Shown in pieces: positions 16,869 through 25,607 of a stretch of DNA of 64,000 nucleotides. The translations under genes were made by a program, and so were the position numbers. Under the pieces are notes generated by a model that was not told where the DNA came from, made no database searches, and saw only the letters and a program-made list of their open reading frames with translations. Each line of letters opens with the position of its first letter. Position 1 is the first letter of the stretch. Source of the stretch: CAG-791 sp963596015 (GTDB taxonomy: Bacteria; Bacillota; Clostridia; Lachnospirales; Lachnospiraceae); the NCBI GenBank assembly GCA_963596015.1, contig CAVBJS010000003.1:1-64000 (forward strand), in the 5' to 3' direction.

Positions 16869-17796
16869 TCGTTTCTCCCTTTTTATTTCTCCGGTTTCTG
16901 TAATTCTTCCTGTGGGCAGCCGGTCTGTTCAGCTGTGTTTTGTCTGTCTGACCTTTATCCGGATGCACTTTACCCGGATGTCTTTTATCCGAATGTGCTT
17001 TATCAGAATGCGCTGTATCCGGATGCCCCTTGTACGGATGCACTTTGTCTGATCGTACATTTTCCCGGCGTGCTTTATCCGAATGTACCTTGTCCGGATG
17101 TGATTTATCCGTGGATCCTTTGTCCAAAGCGCCTCCGGCTGGCTGTTTCTGCCACGACCTTGCTCTTCCCTGCCCGTTTTTCCCTTGCTGTCTCTTATCT
17201 TCTGCAGGCTTCTCGGTGCCGGCTATAAAGCGGCGCACTTCTTCCTTGCATATACCAATGGAAGCATTGCTGAAGCGGCGCCGTATCCCCGCCGCCCGGA
17301 TCTTTTCCTCGGAAAAATCCTGCTGATCTGCCAGAAAGCGTCGGCACATTTCTTCGTATTGCGGATGCTTTTGACGTCTTTCCCGGCGCAGCGCCCGGGA
17401 GAGCCGCTCCCCGTCATCCACTTCCATGAGAATGGGCACCACATGGGCCGGTCCGAAGTGATCCCGCAATGCGGTATAAACGTCCAATGTACCGATGATC
17501 AGATAATTATGCTTGCCAAGGTCGATCTGTCCGTCGTCAGCAGTGTAATAATACCAGGGACCCTGAACCGTCTCGTAAACCCGGTGCTCGATCACTTTGC
17601 CCGCCTTGCACATAGCGTGGAACATAGGCTCTGAGGTGAAATAATATTCTCTGCCGTCCACTTCCTTATCTCTGGGTGGTCTGGTGGTATACATGACGAC
17701 CTTCTGCAGCTGCAGCGCAGGATCCCGCAGCAGCTCTCGATAGAGAGTATCCTTTCCCGATGAACTTTTCCCCATGATGCAGAATATCCTGTACAT
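16861..17796 (-). CDS. Guanylate kinase-like P-loop protein with repetitive lysine-rich tail
   Basis: A 311-residue protein. Residues 1-190 resemble guanylate kinase: P-loop IMGKSSSGKDTLYREL, then MYTTRPPRDKEVDGREYYF, the GMP-binding signature. From about residue 220 the protein becomes a chain of five-residue units such as HPDKV and HSDKA, a disordered basic/acidic tail not found in normal Gmk. In Bacillus the corresponding position before holB is tmk, so this may be a divergent nucleotide kinase. The third codon ATG (17796) has GGGAG seven bases upstream and is preferred. Confidence 0.8.
   Translation of the reverse strand: MYRIFCIMGKSSSGKDTLYRELLRDPALQLQKVVMYTTRPPRDKEVDGREYYFTSEPMFHAMCKAGKVIEHRVYETVQGPWYYYTADDGQIDLGKHNYLIIGTLDVYTALRDHFGPAHVVPILMEVDDGERLSRALRRERRQKHPQYEEMCRRFLADQQDFSEEKIRAAGIRRRFSNASIGICKEEVRRFIAGTEKPAEDKRQQGKNGQGRARSWQKQPAGGALDKGSTDKSHPDKVHSDKARRENVRSDKVHPYKGHPDTAHSDKAHSDKRHPGKVHPDKGQTDKTQLNRPAAHRKNYRNRRNKKGETNG
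16930..17125 (-). repeat. 15-bp in-frame repeats coding the kinase-like tail
   Basis: Degenerate copies of a 15-bp unit containing TTATCCGGATG or TTATCCGAATG (plus-strand view) run for about 13 units. They encode (H/S)(P/S)DK(V/A/G) pentapeptides. Confidence 0.75.
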
Positions 17797-17884
17797 TTCC
17801 ATTCTCCCGGTGTTTAGCTGTGCCGTTTCTCATATGCTGGTTCACGTTTTGCAGGCGCTGTGCAAAAAAAAGCAGCAATACAAA

Positions 17885-17927
17885 ATCCCTTTTCATCGCT
17901 GCCTACGCCGCATGGATGAAAAGGGAT
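17885..17927 (-). terminator. Hairpin between pyk and the kinase-like gene
   Basis: ATCCCTTTTCATC (17885-17897) and GATGAAAAGGGAT (17915-17927) form a perfect 13-bp stem with a 17-base loop. In the leftward direction it is followed by TTTTGTATTG, a weak U-tract. It probably ends the pyk transcript. Confidence 0.55.
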
Positions 17928-18045
17928 CTTCCTATCATCTTATGTAATTATACTACCCTGAGGGCATTCTGAAAACCACTACAAGGAATTCAGATCTACG
18001 CCGCCATTGTCCGGCCACCAGTCAGACAGCGGAGCCTGTTGCCTG

Positions 18046-18151
18046 GCCGGCACCTGCACAGTAACGCATCGTCGCCCTATAGTTTAGCCGGTACCTGCAC
18101 AGCAACGCATCGTCGCCCTATAGTTTAACCGGTACCTGTACTGCAACGCAT
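18046..18151. repeat. 41-bp tandem repeat, about 2.6 copies
   Basis: Copies start at 18046, 18087 and 18128, the last being partial. The conserved core is CCTGCACAG(C/T)AACGCATCG and CCTATAGTTTA. The array lies just downstream of the pyk stop. Confidence 0.85.
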
Positions 18152-18178
18152 CACAGCCCCAATGGCATGTTGTGCTCC

Positions 18179-19600
18179 TTACGGAACCTCAATAACACGC
18201 ACCATATTGGTGTTGCCGGATACGCCCAGCGGTACGCCGGCTGTGATGATGACCTTATCGCCGGTCTTTACCAGCTCTGCTAACTGTGCCTGATGGACAG
18301 CGGATTCAAACAGCTTCTCTGCGCTCTTTTCCGGATGGATGATCAGCGGAATAACGCCGAAGTAAAGATTGGTCTGGCAAGCTGTATTGGCATCCATGGA
18401 GCAGGCGATGATGGGGCAGACAGGTTTATATCTGGAAAGCTTCTCTGCCGTGAAGCCGGAAATGGTCACCGTGATGATGGCCTTGGCCTGTACGTCCTCT
18501 GCAATGGTGCAGGTAGCGTGAGAGATAGCGGTGGTGATATCGCACTCCTCTTCGTCTACAAAGACGCGGTTCTTGCGGCGCTTTGCATAGTCGATATCCG
18601 CCTCTGTGCGCTCTGCAATGCGAGCCATGGTGCGCACAGCCTCTACGGGATAGGCGCCCTGGGCTGTCTCACCGGAAAGCATGATGGCGGAAGTGCCGTC
18701 ATAGATGGCATTCGCCACGTCGGTCGCCTCTGCTCTGGTGGGACGGGGATTGTGAATCATAGAATCCAGCATCTGGGTAGCGGTGATAACGATCTTGCCC
18801 TTGTGCTCTGCCTTTTTGATCATCTGCTTCTGCAGCACAGGTACAGCCTCCATGGGCACTTCCACGCCCAGGTCGCCTCTGGCTACCATGATGCCGTCTG
18901 CCACATCCAGGATCTTGTCCAGATTTTCCACGCCCTGAGTGCTCTCGATCTTAGCAATGATCTTCATCTTGCTGCCGTGCTCACGAAGGAGCTCACGCAC
19001 CTGCATGACGTCCTCTGCGGTTCTGGTAAAGGAGGTGGCGATGATATTAAAGCCCAGCTTGCAGCCAAAGATAATGTCCTTCTTATCCTGTTCGCTGATA
19101 AAAGGCATGGAAAGCTGTGCGCCGGGAACGTTGACGCCCTTGTGATTGGAAACGGGACCGCCGTTTACCACGGTACACTCGATCTCTGTGTCGACGATCT
19201 TGTCGATGTGCAGTTCGATCAGACCGTCATCGATAAGGATGGCACCGCCCTCCGATACATCCTGGGGCAGTCCCTTGAAGGTAATGGAAGCCCGGTGCTC
19301 ATCGCCCAGGATCTCCTTTGTCGTAAGCGTAAACTTCTGACCTCTCTCCAGCAGTACCTTGCCGTCCTTAAAATCCCGCAGACGGATCTCCGGTCCCTTG
19401 GTATCAAGCAGTGCGGCAATGGGAAGGTTCATTTCCTTACGGATCTTCACCAGTCTTCTGTACTTGGCCTCGTGCTCTGCATGATTGCCATGGGAAAAAT
19501 TAAATCTGGCTACGTTCATGCCTGCATTGATCAGCTCCCGCAGCTTTTCCTCACTTTCACTGGCCGGTCCGATGGTACACACGATCTTTGTTTTACGCAT
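18179..19600 (-). CDS. pyk: Pyruvate kinase
   Basis: Final ATP-forming step of glycolysis, PEP plus ADP to pyruvate. At 473 residues it shows RKTKIVCTIGPAS at the N-terminus, NFSHG, the active-site signature IAKIESTQGVENLDKIL with the metal-binding Glu, MVARGDLGVE and TRAEATDVANAI. It lacks the extra C-terminal PEP-utiliser domain of Bacillus Pyk. The ATG at 19600 has AAAGGA upstream; the earlier ATG at 19609 overlaps that site. It is a single-gene transcript with its own extended -10 promoter. Confidence 0.97.
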   Translation of the reverse strand: MRKTKIVCTIGPASESEEKLRELINAGMNVARFNFSHGNHAEHEAKYRRLVKIRKEMNLPIAALLDTKGPEIRLRDFKDGKVLLERGQKFTLTTKEILGDEHRASITFKGLPQDVSEGGAILIDDGLIELHIDKIVDTEIECTVVNGGPVSNHKGVNVPGAQLSMPFISEQDKKDIIFGCKLGFNIIATSFTRTAEDVMQVRELLREHGSKMKIIAKIESTQGVENLDKILDVADGIMVARGDLGVEVPMEAVPVLQKQMIKKAEHKGKIVITATQMLDSMIHNPRPTRAEATDVANAIYDGTSAIMLSGETAQGAYPVEAVRTMARIAERTEADIDYAKRRKNRVFVDEEECDITTAISHATCTIAEDVQAKAIITVTISGFTAEKLSRYKPVCPIIACSMDANTACQTNLYFGVIPLIIHPEKSAEKLFESAVHQAQLAELVKTGDKVIITAGVPLGVSGNTNMVRVIEVP

Positions 19601-19650
19601 ACGGTACATTCCTTTCTCTTCGTGAAAAAGATTTCTTCATTCGCTTCATC

Positions 19651-19656
19651 ATTATA
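19651..19656 (-). promoter_or_regulatory. Extended -10 promoter of pyk
   Basis: On the minus strand TGATATAAT is a consensus -10 hexamer with the TGn extension. The -35 region is weak. It lies about 50 bases before the pyk ATG. Confidence 0.55.
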
Positions 19657-19734
19657 TCACAATCTTTGTCTCACGACGGGACTTGACCGCAATTTTACTT
19701 TTTTTACGACTCCTTAACGAGTCACAGTATTTTT

Positions 19735-21123
19735 TTAATAAACAGCGATCTCCTTCATCTCCACTGCACCTCTTGCTCCGGTGACGTGGACGATCAAAGT
19801 CTGCACTTTGCCGCCTATGGTCCTGGTCAGGGGATTCTGGCCGCTGAAGGGATCTGTCAGCAGGCAGATCTTGCGATTGCCGATGACGGTGCCCTGGTAG
19901 AAGGGATAACGACTTCCGTCATCTGTCAGCGCCTCGATCTGGAAGCTCTCCACTCTCTGGCCCAGCGCGATCTCTTCCCGCAGCACCACGTATTTGATCC
20001 GGCTCATCTCCACCGGTTCTGACAGGGTCACGGTGTATTTAGGCTGCATGGCCGGGCAGTCCTGCACCTTCTCCACCACGGCTTCCCGCTTTTTTCCAAA
20101 CTCACGGCGCACCAGGTCGCCGAATTCCTGCAGTCTTTTTACATCCCGCTCATCGAAGAGTCCCTCTGTGGTGGGGGGAATATTCAGATGAAAGCAGGCA
20201 TTGGCGCCCACGCTGGTGATATAGGTATTAAAAAGACGCTCCAGGGAGTGGGGATCCTCCTCGGGATGCCAGAACCAGCCGGGACGGATGGACATGTTGA
20301 TCTCCGCCGGGGTAAAGGTCAGGCCGTCAGAATACATGATATTGGAAAGGCCGCCCAGGTTCTGATTGGTATTGTAAAGGTAGCGGAGGTCTCCCTCACC
20401 TGCTAAGGGTGCCGGCCCCGTCTGTACCTCACTGTAATAACAAAGCTCCTTGGGGATCACCGCCCACTCCGAATATCTGGCTGTGCCGGCCTCATTGCCG
20501 CACCAGCGGATATCCGGACCGAAATCATTAAAGATCACCGCATTGGGCTGATATTTGCGGATCAAGGCGATGTAACGATCAAAATCATAGTGCTGTTTTT
20601 TTCCGTTTGCCCCTTCTCCGCAGGCATTGTCAAACCAGACGTAGAAAATATCCCCGTACTCCGTCAGCAGCTCTGTGAGCTGATCGCAGAAGTAGTCATT
20701 GTAAGCCTCTGTTCCGTAGTATTCGCTGGTTCTGTCCCAGGGGGAGAGGTAAAAACCGAATTTGATGCCCCCTCTTTTGCAGGCCTCGGCAGCCTCTCTT
20801 ACGATATCCCGCCGGCAGGGACTGTTTTTCACACTGTGCTCCGTGTACTTGGAGGGCCACAGACAAAAGCCGTCGTGATGCTTGGCCGTCAGCACCATTC
20901 CCTTAAGTCCGGCACTCTTAATGGCTGCCACCCATTGATCGCAGTCCAGCTTTTCCGGATTGAACATTTTCTCATCCTCATGGCCCAATCCCCATTCCCG
21001 GTTGGTGTAGGTATTGACGCCAAAGTGGATGAATGCGTACATTTCCATATCGTACCAGTCAAGCTGGCGCTGGCTGGGCTTTACCTGAGCCGCCGCAGTC
21101 AGAAAATCTTTCATTTCTCCCAT
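19735..21123 (-). CDS. Alpha-L-fucosidase (GH29)
   Basis: A 462-residue glycoside hydrolase without a signal peptide, so it probably acts on imported fucosylated oligosaccharides. The GH29 pattern is clear: FIHFGVNTYTNREWG near the N-terminus, GMVLTAKHHDGFCLWPSKYT, FGFYLSPWDR, and the nucleophile region YVWFDNACGEG. The ATG at 21123 is chosen because the upstream open frame simply reads through a palindromic intergenic element. It lies downstream of the ABC transporter genes and is presumably their partner. Confidence 0.9.
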   Translation of the reverse strand: MGEMKDFLTAAAQVKPSQRQLDWYDMEMYAFIHFGVNTYTNREWGLGHEDEKMFNPEKLDCDQWVAAIKSAGLKGMVLTAKHHDGFCLWPSKYTEHSVKNSPCRRDIVREAAEACKRGGIKFGFYLSPWDRTSEYYGTEAYNDYFCDQLTELLTEYGDIFYVWFDNACGEGANGKKQHYDFDRYIALIRKYQPNAVIFNDFGPDIRWCGNEAGTARYSEWAVIPKELCYYSEVQTGPAPLAGEGDLRYLYNTNQNLGGLSNIMYSDGLTFTPAEINMSIRPGWFWHPEEDPHSLERLFNTYITSVGANACFHLNIPPTTEGLFDERDVKRLQEFGDLVRREFGKKREAVVEKVQDCPAMQPKYTVTLSEPVEMSRIKYVVLREEIALGQRVESFQIEALTDDGSRYPFYQGTVIGNRKICLLTDPFSGQNPLTRTIGGKVQTLIVHVTGARGAVEMKEIAVY

Positions 21124-21135
21124 ATTTTTCCTTTC

Positions 21136-21330
21136 TTGCCGCAATTTATTGTGGCAATGCGAGAAGAATTTCGCAAAGGCGAATTCTCCGATGCGATCAT
21201 GCATTGACGGCGATCACGACATCAATGCCAGTTGAAAGAAATGCCACCTGGTATTTCTTTCAAACTTTCTTCCTTACGCCACAGCCTGCTGTGGCTTTGC
21301 GAAGAGAATTTCGCAAAGGCGAATTCTCTG
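21136..21330 (-). repeat. Dispersed gene-upstream palindromic element, double copy
   Basis: Read towards the fucosidase gene it contains one ii+iii unit (21330-21278), then hairpin i (21263-21232, TTGAAAGAAAT/ATTTCTTTCAA), hairpin iv (GCATTGA/TCAATGC, 21228-21201), hairpin ii (GGAGAATTCGCC/GCGAAATTCT, 21190-21161) and hairpin iii (TTGCCGCAAT/ATTGTGGCAA, 21157-21136). The ribosome site follows directly. Confidence 0.85.
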
Positions 21331-21341
21331 ATTTTTAATAA

Positions 21342-21374
21342 GGGACGGCGAGAATACCCTATTCCCGTCGCCCC
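21342..21374 (-). terminator. Hairpin after solute-binding protein gene
   Basis: GGGACGGCGAGAATA and TATTCCCGTCGCCCC pair with one mismatch and a three-base loop. It lies 72 bases beyond the lipoprotein stop on the minus strand and may separate transporter from fucosidase expression. Confidence 0.5.
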
Positions 21375-21445
21375 TTCAGACTATTGGTTTCCCTTATAGG
21401 TTATATGCCGCATAAGCTCCCTTTGTATCGGGACCTTACTTTCAC

Positions 21446-23185
21446 TTACTTATACTGTGCAGCCTGCTCCTTAGCGGTATTCCATGCATTGGTATACCAG
21501 TCGATGACTTCCTGCAGTCCGATCTCCTCGAACTCTGCCTCGGTCTCGGCCTTGATCTGTGCATACTCTGCATCATCTGCTGCCAGGATCAGCTTGGAAG
21601 CAGCAGAGATCGCGGTCTCCTGCAGGCTTGCCTCGATGCGGGTGATGTCATCCGGTGCTGCCTCTACCAGCGCTACATTGAAGGCATCAGTGCCGCTCTG
21701 GTCGGTGGTGCCGTACTTTTCACGATACTGGTCAAAGATCTCCTGGGGATAATCTACGCCATAGTACTCACAGAAATCCTTCTGGGCGGTATTGAGCATC
21801 TCCGGATAGATATCGGGATCCATGAACAGGTTCAGTGTCTTGCCGTCGTCGGGATCTACCGCATACTGCTGCAGACCTGTGATATTGCAGTCAAAGCCAA
21901 GGCCGCTTTCCTTCCAGGCATCGCCGCCTGCCACGTACAGATCCTTGCTCTCCTGGGTCAGTACCGGCACACCGTCTTCTACGGTATAATCCACGCCCTC
22001 TACGCCGCTGTAAAGCTCACGGGCGCCGTCATATGAGAAAATATAGTTGATATACTGCATGCACTTTTCCGGATTGGCGGTCTTTGCGCTGATGCCCAGG
22101 CACTTGTCTACCCAGCCTGCCTTATAATCTGTGTTGCCCCACTGGTTTGCCCATGTGGTAGGGATCTCTGCAAAGCCCACTGCCTCATCAGAATGATCCG
22201 CATTGAAATTGCCTGTAGCCCAGTAAGCCGGAGCGGTCAGCAGCTGGCCGTTGGTTCCCTTTGCAGTGAAGTCGTCATACTTGGTAATGAAGGCATCGGG
22301 ATCCAGGATACCCAGCTGATTTGCCTTATAGTAGTACTCTACGCTTGCCCAGAAAAGGCCGTCCTTGGCATAGAGGTTTTCATATTCCATGGTGGAAGGC
22401 TTATACAGACCACTGGCTGCGCCGCTTAACTCATTGTAGCCAAGTACGCAGGCAAGGGGATACTTATAGCACCATACGTTCCAGTCCGTAAACATGGAAA
22501 CGCCGTAAACCGGCAGGCCGTCCTCTGTGGTGGGATGTGCTGCCTGCATATCTGCCAAAAGCTGCAGCCACTCGTCCAGGTCATTGATCTCCGGGCAGCC
22601 CATTTCCTTGTAGTAATCCCATCTGGTGAGCAGTCCCATCTGCTGATAAGCGCCGTTGGCATCCACACCTACCTGCATAGGCATGAAGTACAGGCTTCCG
22701 GTGCCGTTACTCCAGGCACCCTTACTGAACTCTACCGTATCCGGCACATTGGCTGTCATGTCCTGGCCGTATGCCTCCAGATAGCTGTCCATGGGCTGTA
22801 CGATATTACCTTCGATCAACTCCGTGAACTTAGTGGTAGGCGCCAGGATCAGATCAAAGCCGTCACCGGAAGCCAGCATGACATTGTACTTATCCGTATC
22901 TGCCTCTACGATGCTGAGCTTTACACCGATCTTATTGGCCATCTCCTGCAGCACATGAGTGTCAGGATAATCTGTTACATTACTGGAAAGCTTCTGTGCC
23001 AGAATGGTCAGTGTCACCACGCCGTCATCCTGGACGGACGCGCTGCTGTCTGTCGATTCCGTGGTCTCATCCCCTGCAGCGGTCTGGGTCGTGCCGGAAG
23101 CACCTCCGCAGCCTGTCAGCAGAGACGCGGCCATAGCTGCTGTCGCAGCAGCCGCAGCGATCTTCGTAACTAATCTCTTCCTCAT
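21446..23185 (-). CDS. Extracellular solute-binding lipoprotein of sugar ABC transporter
   Basis: A 579-residue lipoprotein. The signal peptide MRKRLVTKIAAAAATAAMAA ends in a lipobox LLTGC, so the mature protein is anchored outside the membrane. A Ser/Thr-rich linker precedes the family 1 binding domain. Large size and partners match the LplA/YtcQ group that feeds oligosaccharides to Lpl/Ytc permeases. The ATG at 23185 with GGAGGAACT is firm; the longer frame translates a palindromic element. It is followed by fucosidase and preceded by the two permease genes. Confidence 0.92.
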   Translation of the reverse strand: MRKRLVTKIAAAAATAAMAASLLTGCGGASGTTQTAAGDETTESTDSSASVQDDGVVTLTILAQKLSSNVTDYPDTHVLQEMANKIGVKLSIVEADTDKYNVMLASGDGFDLILAPTTKFTELIEGNIVQPMDSYLEAYGQDMTANVPDTVEFSKGAWSNGTGSLYFMPMQVGVDANGAYQQMGLLTRWDYYKEMGCPEINDLDEWLQLLADMQAAHPTTEDGLPVYGVSMFTDWNVWCYKYPLACVLGYNELSGAASGLYKPSTMEYENLYAKDGLFWASVEYYYKANQLGILDPDAFITKYDDFTAKGTNGQLLTAPAYWATGNFNADHSDEAVGFAEIPTTWANQWGNTDYKAGWVDKCLGISAKTANPEKCMQYINYIFSYDGARELYSGVEGVDYTVEDGVPVLTQESKDLYVAGGDAWKESGLGFDCNITGLQQYAVDPDDGKTLNLFMDPDIYPEMLNTAQKDFCEYYGVDYPQEIFDQYREKYGTTDQSGTDAFNVALVEAAPDDITRIEASLQETAISAASKLILAADDAEYAQIKAETEAEFEEIGLQEVIDWYTNAWNTAKEQAAQYK

Positions 23186-23199
23186 AGTTCCTCCTTTTT

Positions 23200-23356
23200 G
23201 CCGCAGCTTGCCTGCGGCACCGTGAGGAGAATTTCGCGCAGGCGAATTCTCCGATGTAACCCCCGGGGATACCGCCAGCGGTATTCCCGGCATTTTCAGA
23301 AATGTCATCTGACATTTCTGAAAACTTTGCCCTTTTGGCCGCAGCTTGCCCGCGGC
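23200..23356 (-). repeat. Dispersed gene-upstream palindromic element
   Basis: Towards the lipoprotein gene it shows hairpin iii' (GCCGC..GCGGC, 23356-23338), a variant hairpin i (TTTTCAGAAATGTC/GACATTTCTGAAAA, 23325-23294), a GGGATACCGCC/GGTATTCCC hairpin in place of iv (23289-23263), hairpin ii (23253-23225) and hairpin iii (23218-23200). The GGAGG site follows 11 bases on. Confidence 0.85.
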
Positions 23357-23391
23357 ACTTAAAATATATCGCTCCACAGGCCTGTGCCTGC

Positions 23392-23590
23392 AAAGTAACC
23401 TCAGCCTTTGACGAAAGCAACCTCAGTCTTTGACGAAAGTAACCTCAGCCTTTGACGAAAGCAACCTCAGTCTTTGACGAAAGTAACCTCAGCCTTTGAC
23501 GAAAGCAACCTCAGTCTTTGACGAAAGTAACCTCAGCCTTTGACGAAAGTAACCTCACCCCTTGACGAAAGTAACCTCAGCCTTTGACAG
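23392..23590. repeat. 22-bp tandem array of about nine units overlapping a gene end
   Basis: Nine head-to-tail units contain the core ACCTCAG(C/T)CTTTGACGAAAG. Two variants alternate, giving a 44-bp higher-order period. The last unit covers the stop codon and final codons (VKG-stop) of the permease gene, so the array appears to have grown from the gene's 3' end. Confidence 0.9.
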
Positions 23591-24494
23591 CGCCTAACAT
23601 AATGCCCTTTGCAAAATACCGCTGCATGAAGGGATAGACCAACAGGATCGGGATGGTCACCACCATAGTGATGGTCATGCGCACGCCCTGGGCTGTCACC
23701 TGGGTGGCTGCCGCTGCACCGTGCTGCAGGGAGCTGGTGCTCATCTGGGAGAGCTGGCTTGCTTGGTTCAGGTAATCATAGAGCATAAGCTGCATGGTCT
23801 TTAAGGCGTCGTTCTGCACGTAGATATAATTGTCAAACCAGTTATTCCACTGGGCGATGGCGGCAAATACCGTGATGGTAGCCAGGATAGGCTTGGAAAG
23901 GGGGAAAATGATCTTGAAAAATACGGTGATCACCCCTGCTCCGTCCAGCTTCGCCGACTCCGCCAGCGATTCCGGGATACCCTCGATAAAGGTCTTCAGC
24001 AATACGATGTAGTAAGCCGAGATCGCGGAGGGAATAATGTATACCCAGAAGGTATTGGTCAGATGATACATGCGGTAGGTCAGATACATAGGGATCAGCC
24101 CCGCATTAAAGTACATGGTAAAGATCACGAACCGATAGATCACCTTTCTGGCATAAAGGTTCTGGGTCACCAGGTAGGCGAAGAAGGAGCAGGCCACTAC
24201 GGTGATGGCCGTGCCGAATACGGTCCTGGCCAGTGAGATCATAAAGGACTGGGCAATGCCGTCCAACTGTATGACCTTCTGGTAATTGATCAGCGAAAAT
24301 CCCTTGGGCAGCAGTGTCACGCCCTGCTGTGCCAGTACAGGATCACTGATGGAATAAATAAATACATAGTAAAAAGGATAGAAGCACATAAAGGCCAGAA
24401 GGATCATGACCACGTAGACCACACCGTTGAATACCTTGTCGGCGGTGCTTGTCTTTTTATGCGTTTCCCGTTGTTTTATTGTCATTGCTTTCAT
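23577..24494 (-). CDS. Carbohydrate ABC transporter permease (YtcP/LplC type)
   Basis: A 305-residue inner-membrane protein with six predicted helices. The cytoplasmic EAA loop ESAKLDGAGVITVFFKIIFP, which contacts the ATPase, is present. The N-terminus YPFYYVFIYSISDP is typical of the CUT1 YtcP/LplC group. The ATG at 24494 has GGGAGG five bases upstream. It pairs with the upstream LplB-like permease; no ATPase gene is nearby, as usual for this group, which shares an MsmK-type ATPase encoded elsewhere. Confidence 0.92.
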   Translation of the reverse strand: MKAMTIKQRETHKKTSTADKVFNGVVYVVMILLAFMCFYPFYYVFIYSISDPVLAQQGVTLLPKGFSLINYQKVIQLDGIAQSFMISLARTVFGTAITVVACSFFAYLVTQNLYARKVIYRFVIFTMYFNAGLIPMYLTYRMYHLTNTFWVYIIPSAISAYYIVLLKTFIEGIPESLAESAKLDGAGVITVFFKIIFPLSKPILATITVFAAIAQWNNWFDNYIYVQNDALKTMQLMLYDYLNQASQLSQMSTSSLQHGAAAATQVTAQGVRMTITMVVTIPILLVYPFMQRYFAKGIMLGAVKG

Positions 24495-24508
24495 AGACAC
24501 CTCCCTAT

Positions 24509-24530
24509 GCCGCAGATCGTCTGCGTTAGC
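24509..24530 (-). repeat. Degenerate hairpin iii of dispersed element between permease genes
   Basis: GCCGCAGATCGTCTGCG with partial symmetry lies directly before the GGGAGG site of the second permease, matching the position of hairpin iii at other genes. Confidence 0.4.
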
Positions 24531-24534
24531 TTTC

Positions 24535-25449
24535 CTAGATCAGACTCTCGCCGCGCAGCTTTTTGGAAAGACCGTTGGCACTCATCAACAGGATGATACT
24601 GATCACGGATTTGAAGATACCCACCGCCGTTGCATAGGAGTAGTCCTGGGTAACCAGTCCCAACCGATATACATACAGATCAAGGACATTGATCTTGTCT
24701 GCTACCATGCTGTTGTAGAAAGCAAGGTACTGATCCGTGCCCTGGGAAAGCAGGTTACTGATCTGTAAGAGCAAAAGCACGAAGAAAGTAGAGGCAATGC
24801 CGGGTACCGTCACGTGCAGCATTTTCTGGAAACGGCCGGCGCCGTCCACGCTGGCGGCATCATAGAGCTCGCTGTCTATGCCGGCAATCGCTGCAAAATA
24901 GATGATGGCATTCCAACCGATGGTCTTCCATACCACCAGAAAGGTCTGGAAAAACCAGGTGGCATCACTGTTGCCCAAAAGGTTGGTGGCCTTGCTGACC
25001 AGTCCCGTGGAAAGCAGCACGTTATTGACCACGCCTTCGGAGGAAAACAGTGCATAGGCCAGGGCATAGACGATGATCCAGCTCACGAAGTTGGGGATCG
25101 TGGTAATGGTCTGCACCACCTTTTTAAACTTGTTGGAGCGAAGCTCCGACAGGAAGATGGCAAAGATAGCCGGCAGCGGTGCACACAAGATACTTAAAAA
25201 GCTGATCGCCAGCGTATTCTGCAATACCTGGGAGAATTTTTTCCATTCTTTAAAGATCAGCTGGAAATAGTAAAGTCCCTTGAATTCACACTGAAAGATA
25301 TTAAGGCCCGGCTTGTATTGCACAAAAGCCAGCACCCAGCCAAATAACGGCACATAGAAAAAAGCAAAAACAAAGATCAGAAACGGAATAGCCAGCAGTG
25401 TCACCGTCAGCCGTTCCTTCTTAAATTCATACTTCCCAATTTTGATCAT
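24535..25449 (-). CDS. Sugar ABC transporter permease (LplB type)
   Basis: A 304-residue membrane protein with six helices. The EAA-type loop ELYDAASVDGAGRFQKMLHV and the FVPLFGWVLAF-like N-terminal helix are those of LplB/YteP permeases. GGAGG lies five bases before the ATG. It forms the heterodimeric channel with the YtcP-like protein encoded next. Confidence 0.92.
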   Translation of the reverse strand: MIKIGKYEFKKERLTVTLLAIPFLIFVFAFFYVPLFGWVLAFVQYKPGLNIFQCEFKGLYYFQLIFKEWKKFSQVLQNTLAISFLSILCAPLPAIFAIFLSELRSNKFKKVVQTITTIPNFVSWIIVYALAYALFSSEGVVNNVLLSTGLVSKATNLLGNSDATWFFQTFLVVWKTIGWNAIIYFAAIAGIDSELYDAASVDGAGRFQKMLHVTVPGIASTFFVLLLLQISNLLSQGTDQYLAFYNSMVADKINVLDLYVYRLGLVTQDYSYATAVGIFKSVISIILLMSANGLSKKLRGESLI

Positions 25450-25462
25450 CCTTACCTCCTAT

Positions 25463-25596
25463 GCCGCAGCTTATCTGCGGCACTGTCAGGAGAATTTCCC
25501 CGAAGGCGAATTCTCCGATACACTCCGCATTGATGACGTTTGCCACATCAATGTGGTTTGAAAGAAAGGCTATGAGGCTATCTGCTCCTTCTTTCT
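25463..25596 (-). repeat. Dispersed gene-upstream palindromic element
   Basis: Towards the LplB-like gene: a degenerate hairpin i (25596-25557), hairpin iv (CATTGATG/CATCAATG, 25553-25528), hairpin ii (CGGAGAATTCGCC/GGGGAAATTCTCC, 25517-25488) and hairpin iii (GCCGCAG/CTGCGGC, 25481-25463). The ribosome site follows within ten bases. Confidence 0.8.
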
Positions 25597-25607
25597 AACT
25601 TTTCCAC

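Noticed and set aside
16512..17228. Plus-strand frame with pentapeptide-repeat look (LYPDALYPDV)
   Set aside because: It is the complement of the 15-bp repeats encoding the lysine-rich tail of the kinase-like protein.
18293..19717. Long plus-strand frame opposite pyruvate kinase
   Set aside because: It is an antisense shadow of the well-conserved pyk gene, without a ribosome site or known domain.
21124..21204. N-terminal extension of the fucosidase frame reading GEFAFAKFF-like residues
   Set aside because: It is translation of the palindromic leader element; the same peptide pattern appears before unrelated genes, and a ribosome site lies at the inner ATG.
23186..23377. 64-residue extension of the solute-binding protein
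   Set aside because: It reads through the palindromic element and destroys the signal peptide position.
23392..23590. CRISPR array
   Set aside because: Units are contiguous 22-bp repeats with no spacers and no cas genes.
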